Assembly (NCBI RefSeq): GCF_026151205.1
Contig: NC_087078.1
Span: forward strand, 6,155,675 to 6,219,674
DNA length: 64,000 nt
Direction of reading: 5' to 3'
From: Bolinopsis microptera
Lineage: Eukaryota; Ctenophora; Tentaculata; Lobata; Bolinopsidae
Position numbers and translations under genes: made by a program. The notes beneath the pieces are model-generated. The model ran no database searches. It had not been told where the DNA came from and worked only from the letters and a program-made list of their open reading frames with translations. Shown piece after piece: positions 42,391-52,613 of the stretch (position 1 is its first letter; each line of letters begins with the position of its first letter).

Positions 42391-42660
42391 TAGCGAGGCT
42401 ATTTGCTCAAAACATAGAAAAGCAGCACCCGGGAATCCTAGGCGACCTTCAAGGAATGATAGGGGCTGCTGATGATACAAAGTTAAGAGAGGACATCACT
42501 CACGGGAAGAAAGTCAGCATTAGTGTCAATCCTCTGTCAGGGAACTTTGACATTCGATCTCACACAGATCAACATCCTCATCCTTTGACTGGTCAGATTC
42601 TCATTTATCTTCTTTATGATAGGTTCCACCAGTTTAATCACAAGGAGAGTGACCATATAG
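42382..42660 (+). other. Coding-like exon, family unknown
   Basis: Open frame of about 90 codons: SDIARLFAQNIEKQHPGI, DDTKLREDITHGKK, IRSHTDQHPHPLTGQ and LLYDRFHQF. Composition is coding-like. It is cut on the right by the MITE at 42663 and abuts the dispersed repeat on the left. Confidence 0.35.
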
Positions 42661-42662
42661 TA

Positions 42663-43425
42663 CAGTCAAATACGTCTTTTTGTCGGACAAAATTCGCAAC
42701 AAAGCGATTTTAACGGGATATGTTCGGGACAGGTCCCAGGAATCATTCACGGCAAATATTTTTGATAAAAATTATATTTTGAAATTTAAAAAAATTTAAT
42801 TATTATTTAATTAATTAATCAATTAATATCTAATCCAAAGGTTGTCACATAAAATGTTGTTCTCTTTTATGTTTTGAACACATTGGTTCAATCTAAAACC
42901 TTCTACGACATTCAGAAGTCGTTTTATTAGCGGAGATTCAATGTGGTAAAAAGTGGTAAATAGTGGTTATTCTTTACTAATTTCAAAAATTTTTTAAGTC
43001 CAAAATATTGAAAGTGAAAATTTTCAAAAGTTTTATAAAAATTGGTTCATTATACGTGGAATGTAACTGTGAACATTTTTATCAAAATATATTTTTGAAA
43101 TATTTTAAATTTTTTTAATTATTTAATTAATTAATTAAATAATTTATTTTTGAAAAAGTTGCTGGAGAAAAAGTTGTTCTTCTTTGTTTTCTAAACACAC
43201 TGCTTTAAACTAGAATCTTTTAGGATATTCAGAACGTGACTTATTTGCGGAAAACCAAAGTGGTAAAAAGGTGGTAGAAAAGTGGTAATTGTGGATTTTC
43301 CTGAAGTCTTTTTTTTTGGGAACTCTCAGGAATGATTCCTGGGACCTGTCCCGACCATATCCCGTTAGAATCGCTTTGTTGCGAATTTTGTCCGACAAAG
43401 GCTTAAATTAGGACGGATTTGACTG
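42663..43425. mobile_element. 763-bp TA-flanked element with CAGTCAAA ends
   Basis: Inverted ends of about 100 bp start CAGTCAAATACGTC (right CAGTCAAATCCGTCC) and share TTTGTCGGACAAAATTCGCA and ATCCCG-type blocks. They are bounded by TA (42661-42662, 43426-43427). The interior is two diverged tandem copies of ~300 bp (about 42760-42975 and 43080-43300), each ending in GTGGTAAAAAGTGGTA-like runs. Tc1/mariner-type non-autonomous element. Confidence 0.85.
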
Positions 43426-43596
43426 TACTAATATCACCGAAAGGCAAATTTATGGTGAGTAACTAGTTATCTGATAACTTATCAGAATGGAAAGCAGTCA
43501 ATCCAACACGACCGTTTTCAATATATAATAACCAGAGAGGGGGGGGTAAACTCCTGTATTTGAGCACCAGATCGTGGGAGACGATTGCACCTGTAT

Positions 43597-43899
43597 TTGG
43601 GACAATGGCTGAGGGAATGTTGGCGCTGGGGAGTGGGGGTTTCCGGGATGTTTATCCTGCGAGCGTCAGCTGTGAAGCTTTTGGCTGGACTGACCGGAGC
43701 ATGGTCAGTAAGCACTATCATGCAGAGGGGCGGACTTAAGTTGTTGGCAACTTTTCCGAACTGGCGCCGGAGGCTGCCTTAGAGGAGGAAACTCGGGTTG
43801 GCGTTCAACTGAACGAGACTGTCATGGAACTGGCCGGGCAGTTTAGTGAGGTTATCACCCAGCCCCTGCCATGCAGTACACAAAAATATACCTTGTAAC
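43597..43899 (+). pseudogene. Coding relic, tyrosine-recombinase-like end
   Basis: Frame from ATG 43604: FGWTDRSMVSKHYHAEG, a TAA at about 43736, then a helical acidic tail to 43899. The adjoining frame reads MFILRASAVKLLA just upstream. An LRAS helix followed by GW-x-S-x8-YH resembles the C-terminal active-site region of tyrosine recombinases (Crypton/DIRS type), but spacing is short and two frames are involved. Confidence 0.3.
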
Positions 43900-43929
43900 G
43901 GAAAAGGTGGGCTTATTATTACCTTAGAC

Positions 43930-44083
43930 TTTTAGTTCTACCTTTGCGTTGAAATTTCCTCTAGTATCATTTATATTATATTAAAACCAAGTTATATGTT
44001 TGGACTGTGCTTTACTCTATGAACTAATATTGAGTTATTTTCATGTTGTTTCTTATATTGATTTAATGTTTCCTTAGATTAAG
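43930..44083 (+). repeat. Duplicated 5' flank of OB-fold-like genes
   Basis: CTAGTATCATTTATA, TTAAAACCAAGT, TGCTTTACT and AATATTGAGTTATTTTC recur at 49538-49650 in the same order. This shows that the two OB-like exons (44084, 49778) belong to a tandem duplication. Confidence 0.75.
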
Positions 44084-44215
44084 ATGGATGTTCAACAACT
44101 GCAAGAAAACAAACGGTATATCTACGTGAAGGGCACTGTAAAATTCCTTAGATTAAAAACAACTTCAACTGGCAAGCCCACGATGATGTTCGCTATAGTT
44201 GGAGACCATACGGAG
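44084..44215 (+). CDS. OB-fold-like exon, copy 2
   Basis: A TTTCCTTAG acceptor lies six bases before ATG. 44 codons end at GAG/GTGTGT. KRYIYVKGTVKFLRLKTTS and PTMMFAIVGDH look like the first strands of an OB-fold (compare 22887 and 49778). The next exon in phase, NGDLMKSIASTS onward, starts at 49431 after TTATTTCAG, on the far side of the 44.26-49.23 kb transposon, which therefore sits in this gene's intron. Confidence 0.5.
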
Positions 44216-44249
44216 GTGTGTTCATAATTTCCAAGTGAAGAGGATGACC

Positions 44250-44258
44250 GTTTTGCCG
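44250..44258. repeat. Target-site duplication, left
   Basis: GTTTTGCCG; identical copy at 49228-49236. Confidence 0.95.
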
Positions 44259-45225
44259 TAGGGCCTGTCGTGATATCATGGATCGCTTAGGTTCCACCAG
44301 GATCTGGTAGTCCTCATAATTCTGCGGCCTCTATGTGTCGTCATCTCGCACAACTCCGAAAAACCGTTGTGAGTTTGGCATGTGAAAATTTGCAGCCTTC
44401 CAGACATCGATTGGGTTAACGAGTTGTCGTACGTCACCTCAAGATCGGGTGACAGGGGGCTGAACAGGCCAGAACCCAATTGATTGGGTCTGAGGTCACG
44501 TGATTATGAGCCTGAGGTCACGTGACTATGACGTCACCAGAGCTCGTTCTCCGTTTCCCGCTCTTTGGACCAGGTGAGCTTGCATGCTTGTGAAAGTGGG
44601 TGTAAGTACAGCTGTACTGTAGTTACATCCAATTACCCCTAATAGAACGAAGATTTATTTTCTGACAGAAAGCTAGAAATTTACCAAAATATCGACTTTG
44701 TTCAAAATTTATTTTGATGACCACTCCTGACCTAAAATTGCACGAGAAATCGATTAAACTTGGTTTCAGAACTCAACAATGCTTCCTTATGCCTTAAAAT
44801 CCATTTTTATCGATACAATAAACATTTTGATCCTGTGGATTAATTAGTAACAGGTAACAAATGCACAGAAAAAACCATCGCACTTACATTGCATTCTTAA
44901 CGGGTCTATTTCGAGTGACCAATAATCGTCGTGATGATATTTATACGTCATGCGTTCCTGATCATCATCAGCAATCAAGAGACAGGAGCGGCGATTGCTT
45001 TAAATCAACGGTTTACGTTATTTTTGTGAATTCGACCCCTGTTTTAACGGTTATCACACTTTGTAATTGAATGTATTGAGGATAGCTTTACAAATAAGAG
45101 GACCAGTAAATAAAATTGCCACAAGTGTTTCTCTCACTCACTTTCGATAAGACACAATGAAAATTCTTACTTAACCATGAGATTCGGAATTTTTCAACCG
45201 TTGAAGAAAATCGGAATTTTATAAA
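44259..45225 (+). repeat. Left terminal inverted repeat
   Basis: About 967 bp, pairs with 48262-49227. Open frames inside are mirrored in the other arm and are not counted as genes. Confidence 0.95.
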
Positions 45226-45869
45226 ATCTAATCACACTTATCAACCTTTGAACGGTTAATCGAAAAATTCTGAATGATACCGCTGCAATTGTCTTATCAG
45301 TTATATGTATAAAAACCTTGCGTTAGGTGGCAGTTAAATGAGGAATGAGTTGTTAGAATGACGCGACGGTTATTTCCAATGATATCTTTGTATTGTATTG
45401 CAACTTGTGCAATTTCAGTTGGGCAGCTTTTTAAAGTGTCTGTTTTTTCAATTTTCGTAAACCTACTACCTAGGAATTTTTTGAATTTTAAAATCCGGCA
45501 ATCCGATCCCCGATTGTTACTAGCACTTTGCAAATCCAGCAGATCTATTTTAGTAAAATATGTTGTTAACGATTTCTAATAAAATCCACGTTGCGCTGGT
45601 GAGGCTAATTGGAAAAAGTGAGTCGGCGATTGGTACAATATAAATGGAAAAGACAACTACTTTTTAAAATAATATAATAATGATTTATTTTATAAAGTAA
45701 CTTATGAATTTATTCGAGAAATAATCTGGAAGTATTATCGGCATCTTTTCACACATATTATATATAATATCACTACAAGCACATACACAGTGGCCAATTT
45801 GGTACGCTGTTTACAGCAGGGTTTTAGCGTAATAATCGATCTTTTAGAATGTTCTAGTTTGAGTGTAGA

Positions 45870-45965
45870 ATTGCCATAAGAGCTGAGTGTAAGATTAGGT
45901 AGGATTAGTGTATAGATTTTGGATGGTTTTGCGGAGTAAGACACGCGTTAGTCGGGTGCATTAGT
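45870..45965 (+). promoter_or_regulatory. Candidate promoter block of the transposon gene
   Basis: Shares ordered words with 14890-14990, ending in GTTAGTCGGGTG. It lies about 180-600 bp upstream of the first coding exons. Confidence 0.35.
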
Positions 45966-46141
45966 TAGCAATTTGTGTCCAATTGCAACAGCTTATTCTA
46001 CTGATAGAAGAAATCGACCAATGGCAGCAGTTTTAATTAAGATTACACTAAAAAAGGCTGCTGAAATTCGCAAGAAATGCAAGCATTATTTTAATCGTTA
46101 CATTTTCAATTCGTTACAAGTTAAGCTAGTCAGAATCAAAT

Positions 46142-48205
46142 ATGAAATTTTCGTCCTTAGTCGGAGAGCCACTGGAGTTACCTCAGACGAGCCCTTCCAC
46201 TAGAAGAGTGCTGCAGTTACTACTGCTTAGAAGTAACCAGCACCCCAGGCTGCCTATTAACGCGGTACTGACTCTAGTAGCGGAGGAGCTTGTTACAGTC
46301 TACGCCGAATCAGACTTTTTGATATCTCTTAACAGTAAAGCTAACATATTCAAGTATGTAGTTTCAGTTTCCCTTGTAAATATCCCTCGGCCCGACCTGT
46401 CGACTGTTTAATATCAAATTCGATGTCGATTGCCTATATTATTATGACTAACTCTCGTTAACTGTCAGGAATCGGACAATTCAACGGGTCCATGGGCAAG
46501 GCCATTGGGAAACCAGTGTGGGAGCGACCAATAACAACATTTCAGAGAATTCCGTGCACCGGTCTCCCGAGGCTTTCTGACACGGTTCTTGCAACAATGA
46601 GCGAGGACAGGAAGCATCTGTACAAACTCTGTATATCATGCATAGACGGTACGAATGTTATGACATAAAATCATATTCATAATCACAATCATAGTAAACA
46701 TTTTTATTTTTAAGAAAGCTGTGATTGAAGTTCAGTCTTTCCTATTAAGAATTTTTTCGTTTCATTAGGATACGCTGATCCAGCATCTACTGGTAACAAG
46801 ATAGGGCCGTTGTGCCACGCGAGGTGGCTGACGATGGCCTCGAGAATACTCCGCTATCACATGTCCACCCCCGAACCTAGCCACCAACACCAGATTGAGG
46901 TGCTGGCTAGGTACATAATAGAAGTGTACTACCGGGTAATTGAATTTGAACTTTAACTCTCTTTTATTGAGAACCTTGACATTAAAGTCTTTATTTGGGA
47001 GGAATTATATTGATATGCTAAACTTCTAAAATTCTTCATTTCATACTTAAATATCTACTATTAAAAATGCTTTGTTTTTCTTTACTTCTGGTTATCAATC
47101 TTAATATCATTATGATTAAAGATGCATTAATGATTATGATATCAGGTTCATGCGGATGTGAAGTTACAGCCTGGTTTGGAGCATGGTGCTGTGCACCTGT
47201 TCAAACACCTGCAATACGCCACTGAGATACAACTGACCCGGAAGGAGCGTGAAGTTGTTTATGCCCGGATCAGTCATAACAGCTATTTCGGGCACCCTGA
47301 ATCGGTCATTCTGGCTAAACTAGGTATTTATTTAACACCATAGTACAGCCTTTAAATGGTGTTTTATAAAAAACACCGGTACTCTTTAAAATATTCATGA
47401 AACTTATATATGATAATATACAAAAACATATATAATATTGTATAATTATATACATCAGATTTCCATTTTGTGTCCTACGTAGCACTTTATCAGTTTATGT
47501 ATTTGAGAATCGTGCAGCTATGAAATTTAGAACAATAAGCATATTATTCATATTATTCGAAATCTTTTAAATTTGATTGAATGATGAATTTCAGCCGATG
47601 ATGAACAAGATGTGCGGAGGGAGGGTGTGGCCGATTGTCTGAAAATCCTTGACTGGGAGGAGAAGGTGCCACCCTCCCGACGTGTGAGGGTTTTTTACAA
47701 GCCAGATTTGAACATGACCGCAAGGAAGTTCACCGAGCTCCCCATCTATAAGGAGGATTCTTGTGGATGGTGGTTTAAAACGGGAGTTGGTAATAATAAT
47801 TATTTTCAAAGATACCTTTTTTGCATAATTTATATCATATGTTAACGAGCTTAATCAATCATTTATTCAACATATTATACTCGTACTAATGTGTTCGAGT
47901 TAAGTTATAGTTGCTTCAGTCTCAGTACATGATTTAAATACAAAATAACACAATTATCCTCAGCAAAGAAGGAGTATGCTCGGGTAACCCTACCCCCCTT
48001 GCTACGTGGTCTGACGAGAGCCGCTATCATCTCCTATATAAGAATGCCTCTCAAAACGGCATTTGTCAACAACAATCAAGCCGTTGAGAGGCAAGTGGCT
48101 CTTATGTCAACCTGTGGTAAGAAAGTGGTAGGGGAGGATAGGAAGTCTGGGCAACAAATTGCTGTCGCAGAGCACAGACAGGAAACGAAAAAGCAGAAGA
48201 ACTAA
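46142..48205 (+). CDS. Transposon-encoded protein, putative transposase, 5-6 exons
   Basis: Exons: possible 46142-46353; then 46469-46648, 46769-46935, 47146-47323, 47595-47789 and 47964-48205, the last five all GT-AG and in consistent phase, about 320 residues. Landmarks: LSDTVLATMSEDRKHLYKLC; GPLCHARWLTMASRILRYHM; LEHGAVHLFKHLQ; ISHNSYFGHPESVILAKL; a VPPSRRVRVFYKPDLNMTA segment; NNNQAVERQVALMS near the end. This order (SHARWLT-x2-ANRILR, FFAHPEN-x-LLAM, VERSVKLV) matches an uncharacterised protein family I remember as abundant in arthropods. The first exon does not join exon 2 in phase, and family members are longer, so an N-terminal portion may be missing. The RW and VER motifs recall hAT RW and C-terminal ER residues, suggesting a DDE/RNase H-fold transposase (inference). 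Confidence 0.75.
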
Positions 48206-48261
48206 CTGCTGATGGAATTTCATACGATTCGTTGATTTTTTGTAAAAATTGAACTTACATT

Positions 48262-49227
48262 TAATAAAATTCCGATATTCTTCAACGGTTGAAAAATTCC
48301 GAATCTCATGGTTAAGTAAGAATTTTCACTGTGTCTTATCGAAAGTGAGTGAGAGAAACACTTGTGGCAATTTTATTTACTGGTCCTCTTATTTGTAAAG
48401 CTATCCTCAATACATTCAATTACAAAGTGTGATAACCGTTAAAACAGGGGTCGAATTCACAAAAATAACGTAAACCGTTGATTTAAAGCAATCGCCGCTC
48501 CTGTCTCTTGATTGCTGATGATGATCAGGAACGCATGACGTATAAATATCATCACGACGATTATTGGTCACTCGAAATAGACCCGTTAAGAATGCAATGT
48601 AAGTGCGATGGTTTTTTCTGTGCATTTGTTACCTGTTACTAATTAATCCACAGGATCAAAATGTTTATTGTATCGATAAAAATGGATTTTAAGGCACAAG
48701 GAAGCATTGTTGAGTTCTGAAACCAAGTTTAATCGATTTCTCGTGCAATTTTAGGTCAGGAGTGGTCATCAAAATAAATTTTGAACAAAGTCGATATTTT
48801 GGTAAATTTCTAGCTTTCTGTCATAAAATAAATCTTCGTTCTATTAGGGGTAATTGGATGTAACTACAGTACAGCTGTACTTACACCCACTTTCACAAGC
48901 ATGCAAGCTCACCTGGTCCAAAGAGCGGGAAACCGAGAACGAGCTCTGATGACGTCATAGTCACGTGACCTCAGGCTCATAATCACGTGACCTCAGACCC
49001 AATCAATTGGGTTCTGGCCTGTTCAGCCCCCTGTCACCCGATCTTGAGGTGACGTACGACAACTCGTTAACCCAATCGATGTCTGGAAGGCTGCAAATTT
49101 TCACATGCCAAACTCACAACGGTTTTTCGGAGTTGTGCGAGATGACGACACATAGAGGCCGCAGAATTATGAGGACTACCAGATCCTGGTGGAACCTAAG
49201 CGATCCATGATATCACGACAGGCCCTA
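48262..49227 (-). repeat. Right terminal inverted repeat
   Basis: About 966 bp, complement of the left arm with few single-base differences. Confidence 0.95.
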
Positions 49228-49236
49228 GTTTTGCCG
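49228..49236. repeat. Target-site duplication, right
   Basis: GTTTTGCCG, perfect copy of 44250-44258. Confidence 0.95.
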
Positions 49237-49430
49237 CAAGTCTAAGTGGATTTTTTTAAAATACATGATTAACAAATGATTTTACAATAATAATTAATCG
49301 TTAAATAAAAATAAGAAACTTTAATGAATAAAAAAATCTTCACCTTAGTCAGAAAAATGTTATCTATGTTGTATCCTACTAGGAGAGAGAAGAACATGTT
49401 TTCTCATAAATTTTTTAAAAATTATTTCAG

Positions 49431-49600
49431 AATGGAGATCTAATGAAGAGTATAGCCTCCACCTCAAATGGAGACACCACCCTCAAAGTATTCGAGAAAC
49501 AGGCGGCTAAGTTCTATCTCTGCATTAAAATTACCTTTAGTATCATTTATACTATTGTTAAAACCAAGTCATGTTCTTGGGTTGCGCTTTACTTTATGAG
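49431..49600 (+). CDS. Second exon of OB-fold-like gene copy 2
   Basis: Begins after TTATTTCAG in the phase expected from the exon at 44084-44215. Reads NGDLMKSIASTSNGDTTLKV and FEKQAAKFY. The frame loses coding character after about 49530 where the duplicated 5' flank of the next copy begins. Confidence 0.4.
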
Positions 49601-49777
49601 CTAATATTGAGTTATTTTCCTTTTGTTATATTGATTCAATGTTCCCTTAAATAACCATATATAACTCTACTTCGCATAGTGGAATTACATTACTTTATTT
49701 CATAGAATGAAAATTCACCAAATAATTTATACACTTTATGAATCTAACCTATGCTATATTTTAAAATAGGAACAGAG

Positions 49778-49910
49778 ATGGCTGTTATAGAACTTCCAAC
49801 TGTAAAAAAGGTGGTGGGGACGGTGGAAAAGGTGACGACAAAAACTTCCAAGCAAGGGGTCAGCTATAAATCAATCGTGCTCAATACGGAGGGTCATGGG
49901 TGCATCATAC
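49778..49910 (+). CDS. OB-fold-like exon, copy 3, truncated
   Basis: An AAAATAG acceptor lies eight bases before ATG. VKKVVGTVEKVTTKTSKQG aligns with copy 2 (G-T-V, K-T-S, G). It is cut at about 49910 by the KDZ-like repeat, so the copy is probably disrupted. Confidence 0.45.
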
Positions 49911-50628
49911 TTTAGAACTTGGCACACTTCTGCAAGAAGATATAATATGCTTTATTTATAGATTTATTTTGTTTATTCAATAACATAAATTTATTAGCTA
50001 AACAGTCCAAAGCAGTTTCAATATCAAGACAAAGAACTTAGGACTCAAGGAGGAGATGTCACTGCAAGCGAGTGGAGACTGGCTGCCTCTTCTTGGCGAA
50101 AGAACAGTTGTTTCAGGTGAGCAGCCCCAAAGCACTCGAAGAAAGCATTCTTATGGTGTTGCTAAAACGCCATTTAGCATAAATCATGAAGTGCTTGAAG
50201 ATATGAAGACCGGAGGGAACAGTTGAGTGACCTTGAGAAAACTGTGTAAAGAGCTAAGTGTTAAGCCTCTTCCTAATTATAAGAGATATGAACTTATCGA
50301 GGCTATTGTGCAAGCTAATGTTCCTTATGACGAGTTTGCTACTAAGTATTTCAAGTTAGGTGGAAAGTCAGGTGGTGTTGCACTTGGTTTTGTACACATG
50401 GGGTAGTTCACGTGATGAAGATTCTAGTCGGCCCAGAGGGAGCATCTGACTACTGCCAAATGCTTACGTCATTCGAGAATGCTCCAAATGTCATAATCAT
50501 TGATTTTGGCCCGCAGGTGGCTAGACACACGAATATAGTTAAACAAGACCAATCTTTACAAAAGAGTGTGATCGGTGCAGAATAAATGAATTAGCTAAAG
50601 ATTATGTTATGGCTTTTCGATTCGTTTG
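49910..50628 (+). pseudogene. KDZ/SAP-like transposase relic, copy 1
   Basis: After a non-coding left part, frames give LQASGDWLPLLGERTVV, then LRKLCKELSVKPLPNYKRYE with a following helix (SAP-domain-like), GGKSGGVALGFVHMG, a one-base frameshift, and MKILVGPEGASDY, ENAPNVIIIDFGPQVARHTN. The last block, a hydrophobic strand with Asp followed by a helix ending in HTN, resembles the second catalytic-Asp region of cysteine-cluster/KDZ-type transposases. Stops and the frameshift make it dead. About 95% similar to 53023-53747. Confidence 0.55.
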
Positions 50629-50756
50629 TAACAACACTAAATTGTTTCAGAACTTTCAAATTGGTCAGACCGTGCCGGCAAATCCCTAAGTGGCCAATAG
50701 AATCTATTATCGCGGGGAGATAAAAGCATATGATGTCAGTAGCACTGGTATAAAAA

Positions 50757-51240
50757 GAGGATTTTATTAAACATACCACAAACATAAGAGAGACGTCAGT
50801 TAGCAGTTATTTCGTAACATTTGTTAAAATAAAGTAAATAATTTTATTCATTAATTATAGATCGAGAATGTCTGGGTCAACATCTGGAACGTGTCCACGG
50901 GATTGTTGTACAGAAGAAGAAAATCTACACAAAAAGAAAGGATGGAAAAGAATGAGAGAATGAGGAGCTGAAACTTGTATCAAGACTCCTCATATATAAT
51001 TTTGTAACGTTATATAATTAATCGAATTGTATTCTATATATAATACATGGTTAGTAATGGTTAGTAATGGTTAGTAATGGTTAAGGTAATGGTAAGTAAT
51101 GGTTTGTAACGGTTAGTAATGCAAATGGTTGGTAATGGTTAGTAATGGTTAGTAATGGTTAGTAATATACATATTACTAACTGTAATCAAAAGCTAATTA
51201 ATGATAATTAATAGCTAATATGGGGACCGAACACGTCTGT
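50757..51240 (+). repeat. Right part of the dispersed repeat
   Basis: Matches 42062-42385. It contains a (GGTTAGTAAT)n microsatellite at about 51050-51170 not present in the other copy, and ends AATATGGGGACCGAA. Confidence 0.8.
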
Positions 51241-51307
51241 ACTCTGCAACTATGTCAGGTCCGCCGGTAAAAACATGCACCTCAATTCTCAAGAATGTTT
51301 TTGTAGG

Positions 51308-51479
51308 AGAGCATTTCTCAGCTGAAAGCCCTCTGTCGGGCAGTGGTTATCCAGAGAGATAACTATTTAGAGTTATCGGGGCTAATGAGAGTAGCCCAGC
51401 AAAGCACACAGCCGCCTCCAACCTCCAAACCACCAGCCCCAACCTCTAAAAGTCTAAATCAACCCCTCGAAAGACCCTG
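51308..51479 (+). CDS. Helix plus Pro-rich tail exon
   Basis: After a TTTTTGTAG acceptor: ISQLKALCRAVVIQRDNYLE, a Gln-rich step and PPPTSKPPAPTSKS before a stop. Same layout as the coiled-coil/PPPY protein at 18326. Upstream, an ATG frame (MSGPPVKTC) at about 51263 could be its first exon. Confidence 0.4.
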
Positions 51480-51497
51480 AAAAGGGCATCCCCACGG

Positions 51498-51519
51498 GGG
51501 GGGGGGGGGGGGCGATGGT
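51498..51519. repeat. G run followed by GGTGAA-rich palindromic stretch
   Basis: G homopolymer then CGATGGTGAAAAATGGTGAA, with TTCACCATTTTTCAACATTT in the complement sense just after. May be the end of another G-run element. Confidence 0.55.
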
Positions 51520-52243
51520 GAAAAATGGTGAATTTTATTTTGCCAATTCACCATAAAAAATGTTCACCATTTTTCAACATTTTTCACCATTTCAAATTGA
51601 AATTTTTCAAAATTTGGCAAAATTTGGCAAAATTTTGTTTATAGCTAAATTAAATAATGTTGTTGTGATGTGTTGTAATGACATGATGTTTTACGTATTA
51701 TAATTCAGGTATTCAGATTATATTCCTCATGTTTTAATATTTTTACTGTACTCAATTAAGCCTGACGAAATTACGAATTTGCCATATTTTTCAAAACCCA
51801 CACTTTGTAGCTAACAACTAAGTCTTGTCAGTCTTCTTTATTGAGTAGGGGGCGGTAAGTGATACAATTTACTGGTGCAGAAAAATGATAGACATTTCAT
51901 ATTTGAAGTAAATGAATTATAATCTTCTTGAGTTCTTAATCATAATGATTTAAGAATGAATTCTGTTACCATAAGCACATATTATACCTATCACAAATGT
52001 CACAAGTTATTTTGTAGTTCAAGTGTTTCACTATTATATCTTATTAAGCTTATTAATTGCTTATTATTAAGCTTATTATCTCCTATAAAACTTATTAATC
52101 ATTAGAGTAACTTTAGATGGGGCATCGGCGGGGTTTGAGTCACCACAAAAATTGTTTAATTTTGATTCGATTAACTTTCAGTCTAGTTTGCTTTCCAGGT
52201 GGCAGAATGGCAAACCAGTCTCCATATATCCTTAGCCAAGGTC

Positions 52244-52613
52244 ATGGCATGGAAGTGTTCATGCGGGACAGTTTCAAGTATGAGTATCGCCAAGTGCCCA
52301 CAATGTGGGAATGACAAGGAGCTTGGTGAATCCCTTATTAAGATGCTGGTGTTGTGGACAATGTGGCAAAAATAATTTTGCCAGAAGGAAGAAATGCTTC
52401 AGCTGTAGCGTTAACAAGGTTATTGTTTTTCAAGATTATCCTCAATTTTTTTAAATCAACATAGCAGCAAATAAAATTCTACGATACTACCAAATATTCA
52501 TACAGTATTATAAAATTTACTGACTCACTGATTTATCGTGTTATCTTATCGTTTTATAGAGTGGTTCAAAAAGTGGTGGCTTTGGAAAGAGAAAAAGGAG
52601 AAGCCTGATGTAG
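52244..52613 (+). CDS. Triple zinc-ribbon / RanBP2-like protein, copy 3
   Basis: Exon 1 (52244-52418): MAWKCSCGTVSSMSIAK, CPQCGNDKELGESLIK, then in the next frame RCWCCGQCGKNNFARRKK, CFSC. Exon 2 starts at 52560 after TTTTATAG in phase and gives GSKSGGFGKRKRRSLM then a stop: a basic, nuclear-localisation-like tail. Module order equals that at 15768. The frame change here falls between ribbon 2 and the NNFARR finger, a different place from copy 2, so it is not a conserved programmed shift. Confidence 0.6.

Larger units (their letters stand above)
44259..49227 (+). mobile_element. 4969-bp DNA transposon with long inverted repeats
   Basis: Termini TAGGGCCTGTCGTGATATCA in inverted orientation, with arms of about 970 bp (44259-45225, 48262-49227) that look about 98-99% identical, and a perfect 9-bp target duplication GTTTTGCCG. 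Inside lies a plus-strand gene of at least five phase-consistent exons. Long inverted repeats and 9-bp duplications are typical of Mutator-type elements, but the encoded protein is not one I can place there. Intact arms and open exons suggest recent, possibly autonomous, activity. Confidence 0.95.

Noticed and set aside
44276-45070. Genes in the left inverted repeat
   Set aside because: The same frames occur mirrored in the right arm at 48416-49210; no domain or splice support.
46142-48205. Mutator (MULE) transposase call
   Set aside because: Duplication length and long repeats fit, but the protein motifs are not those I know from MULE transposases, so superfamily left open.
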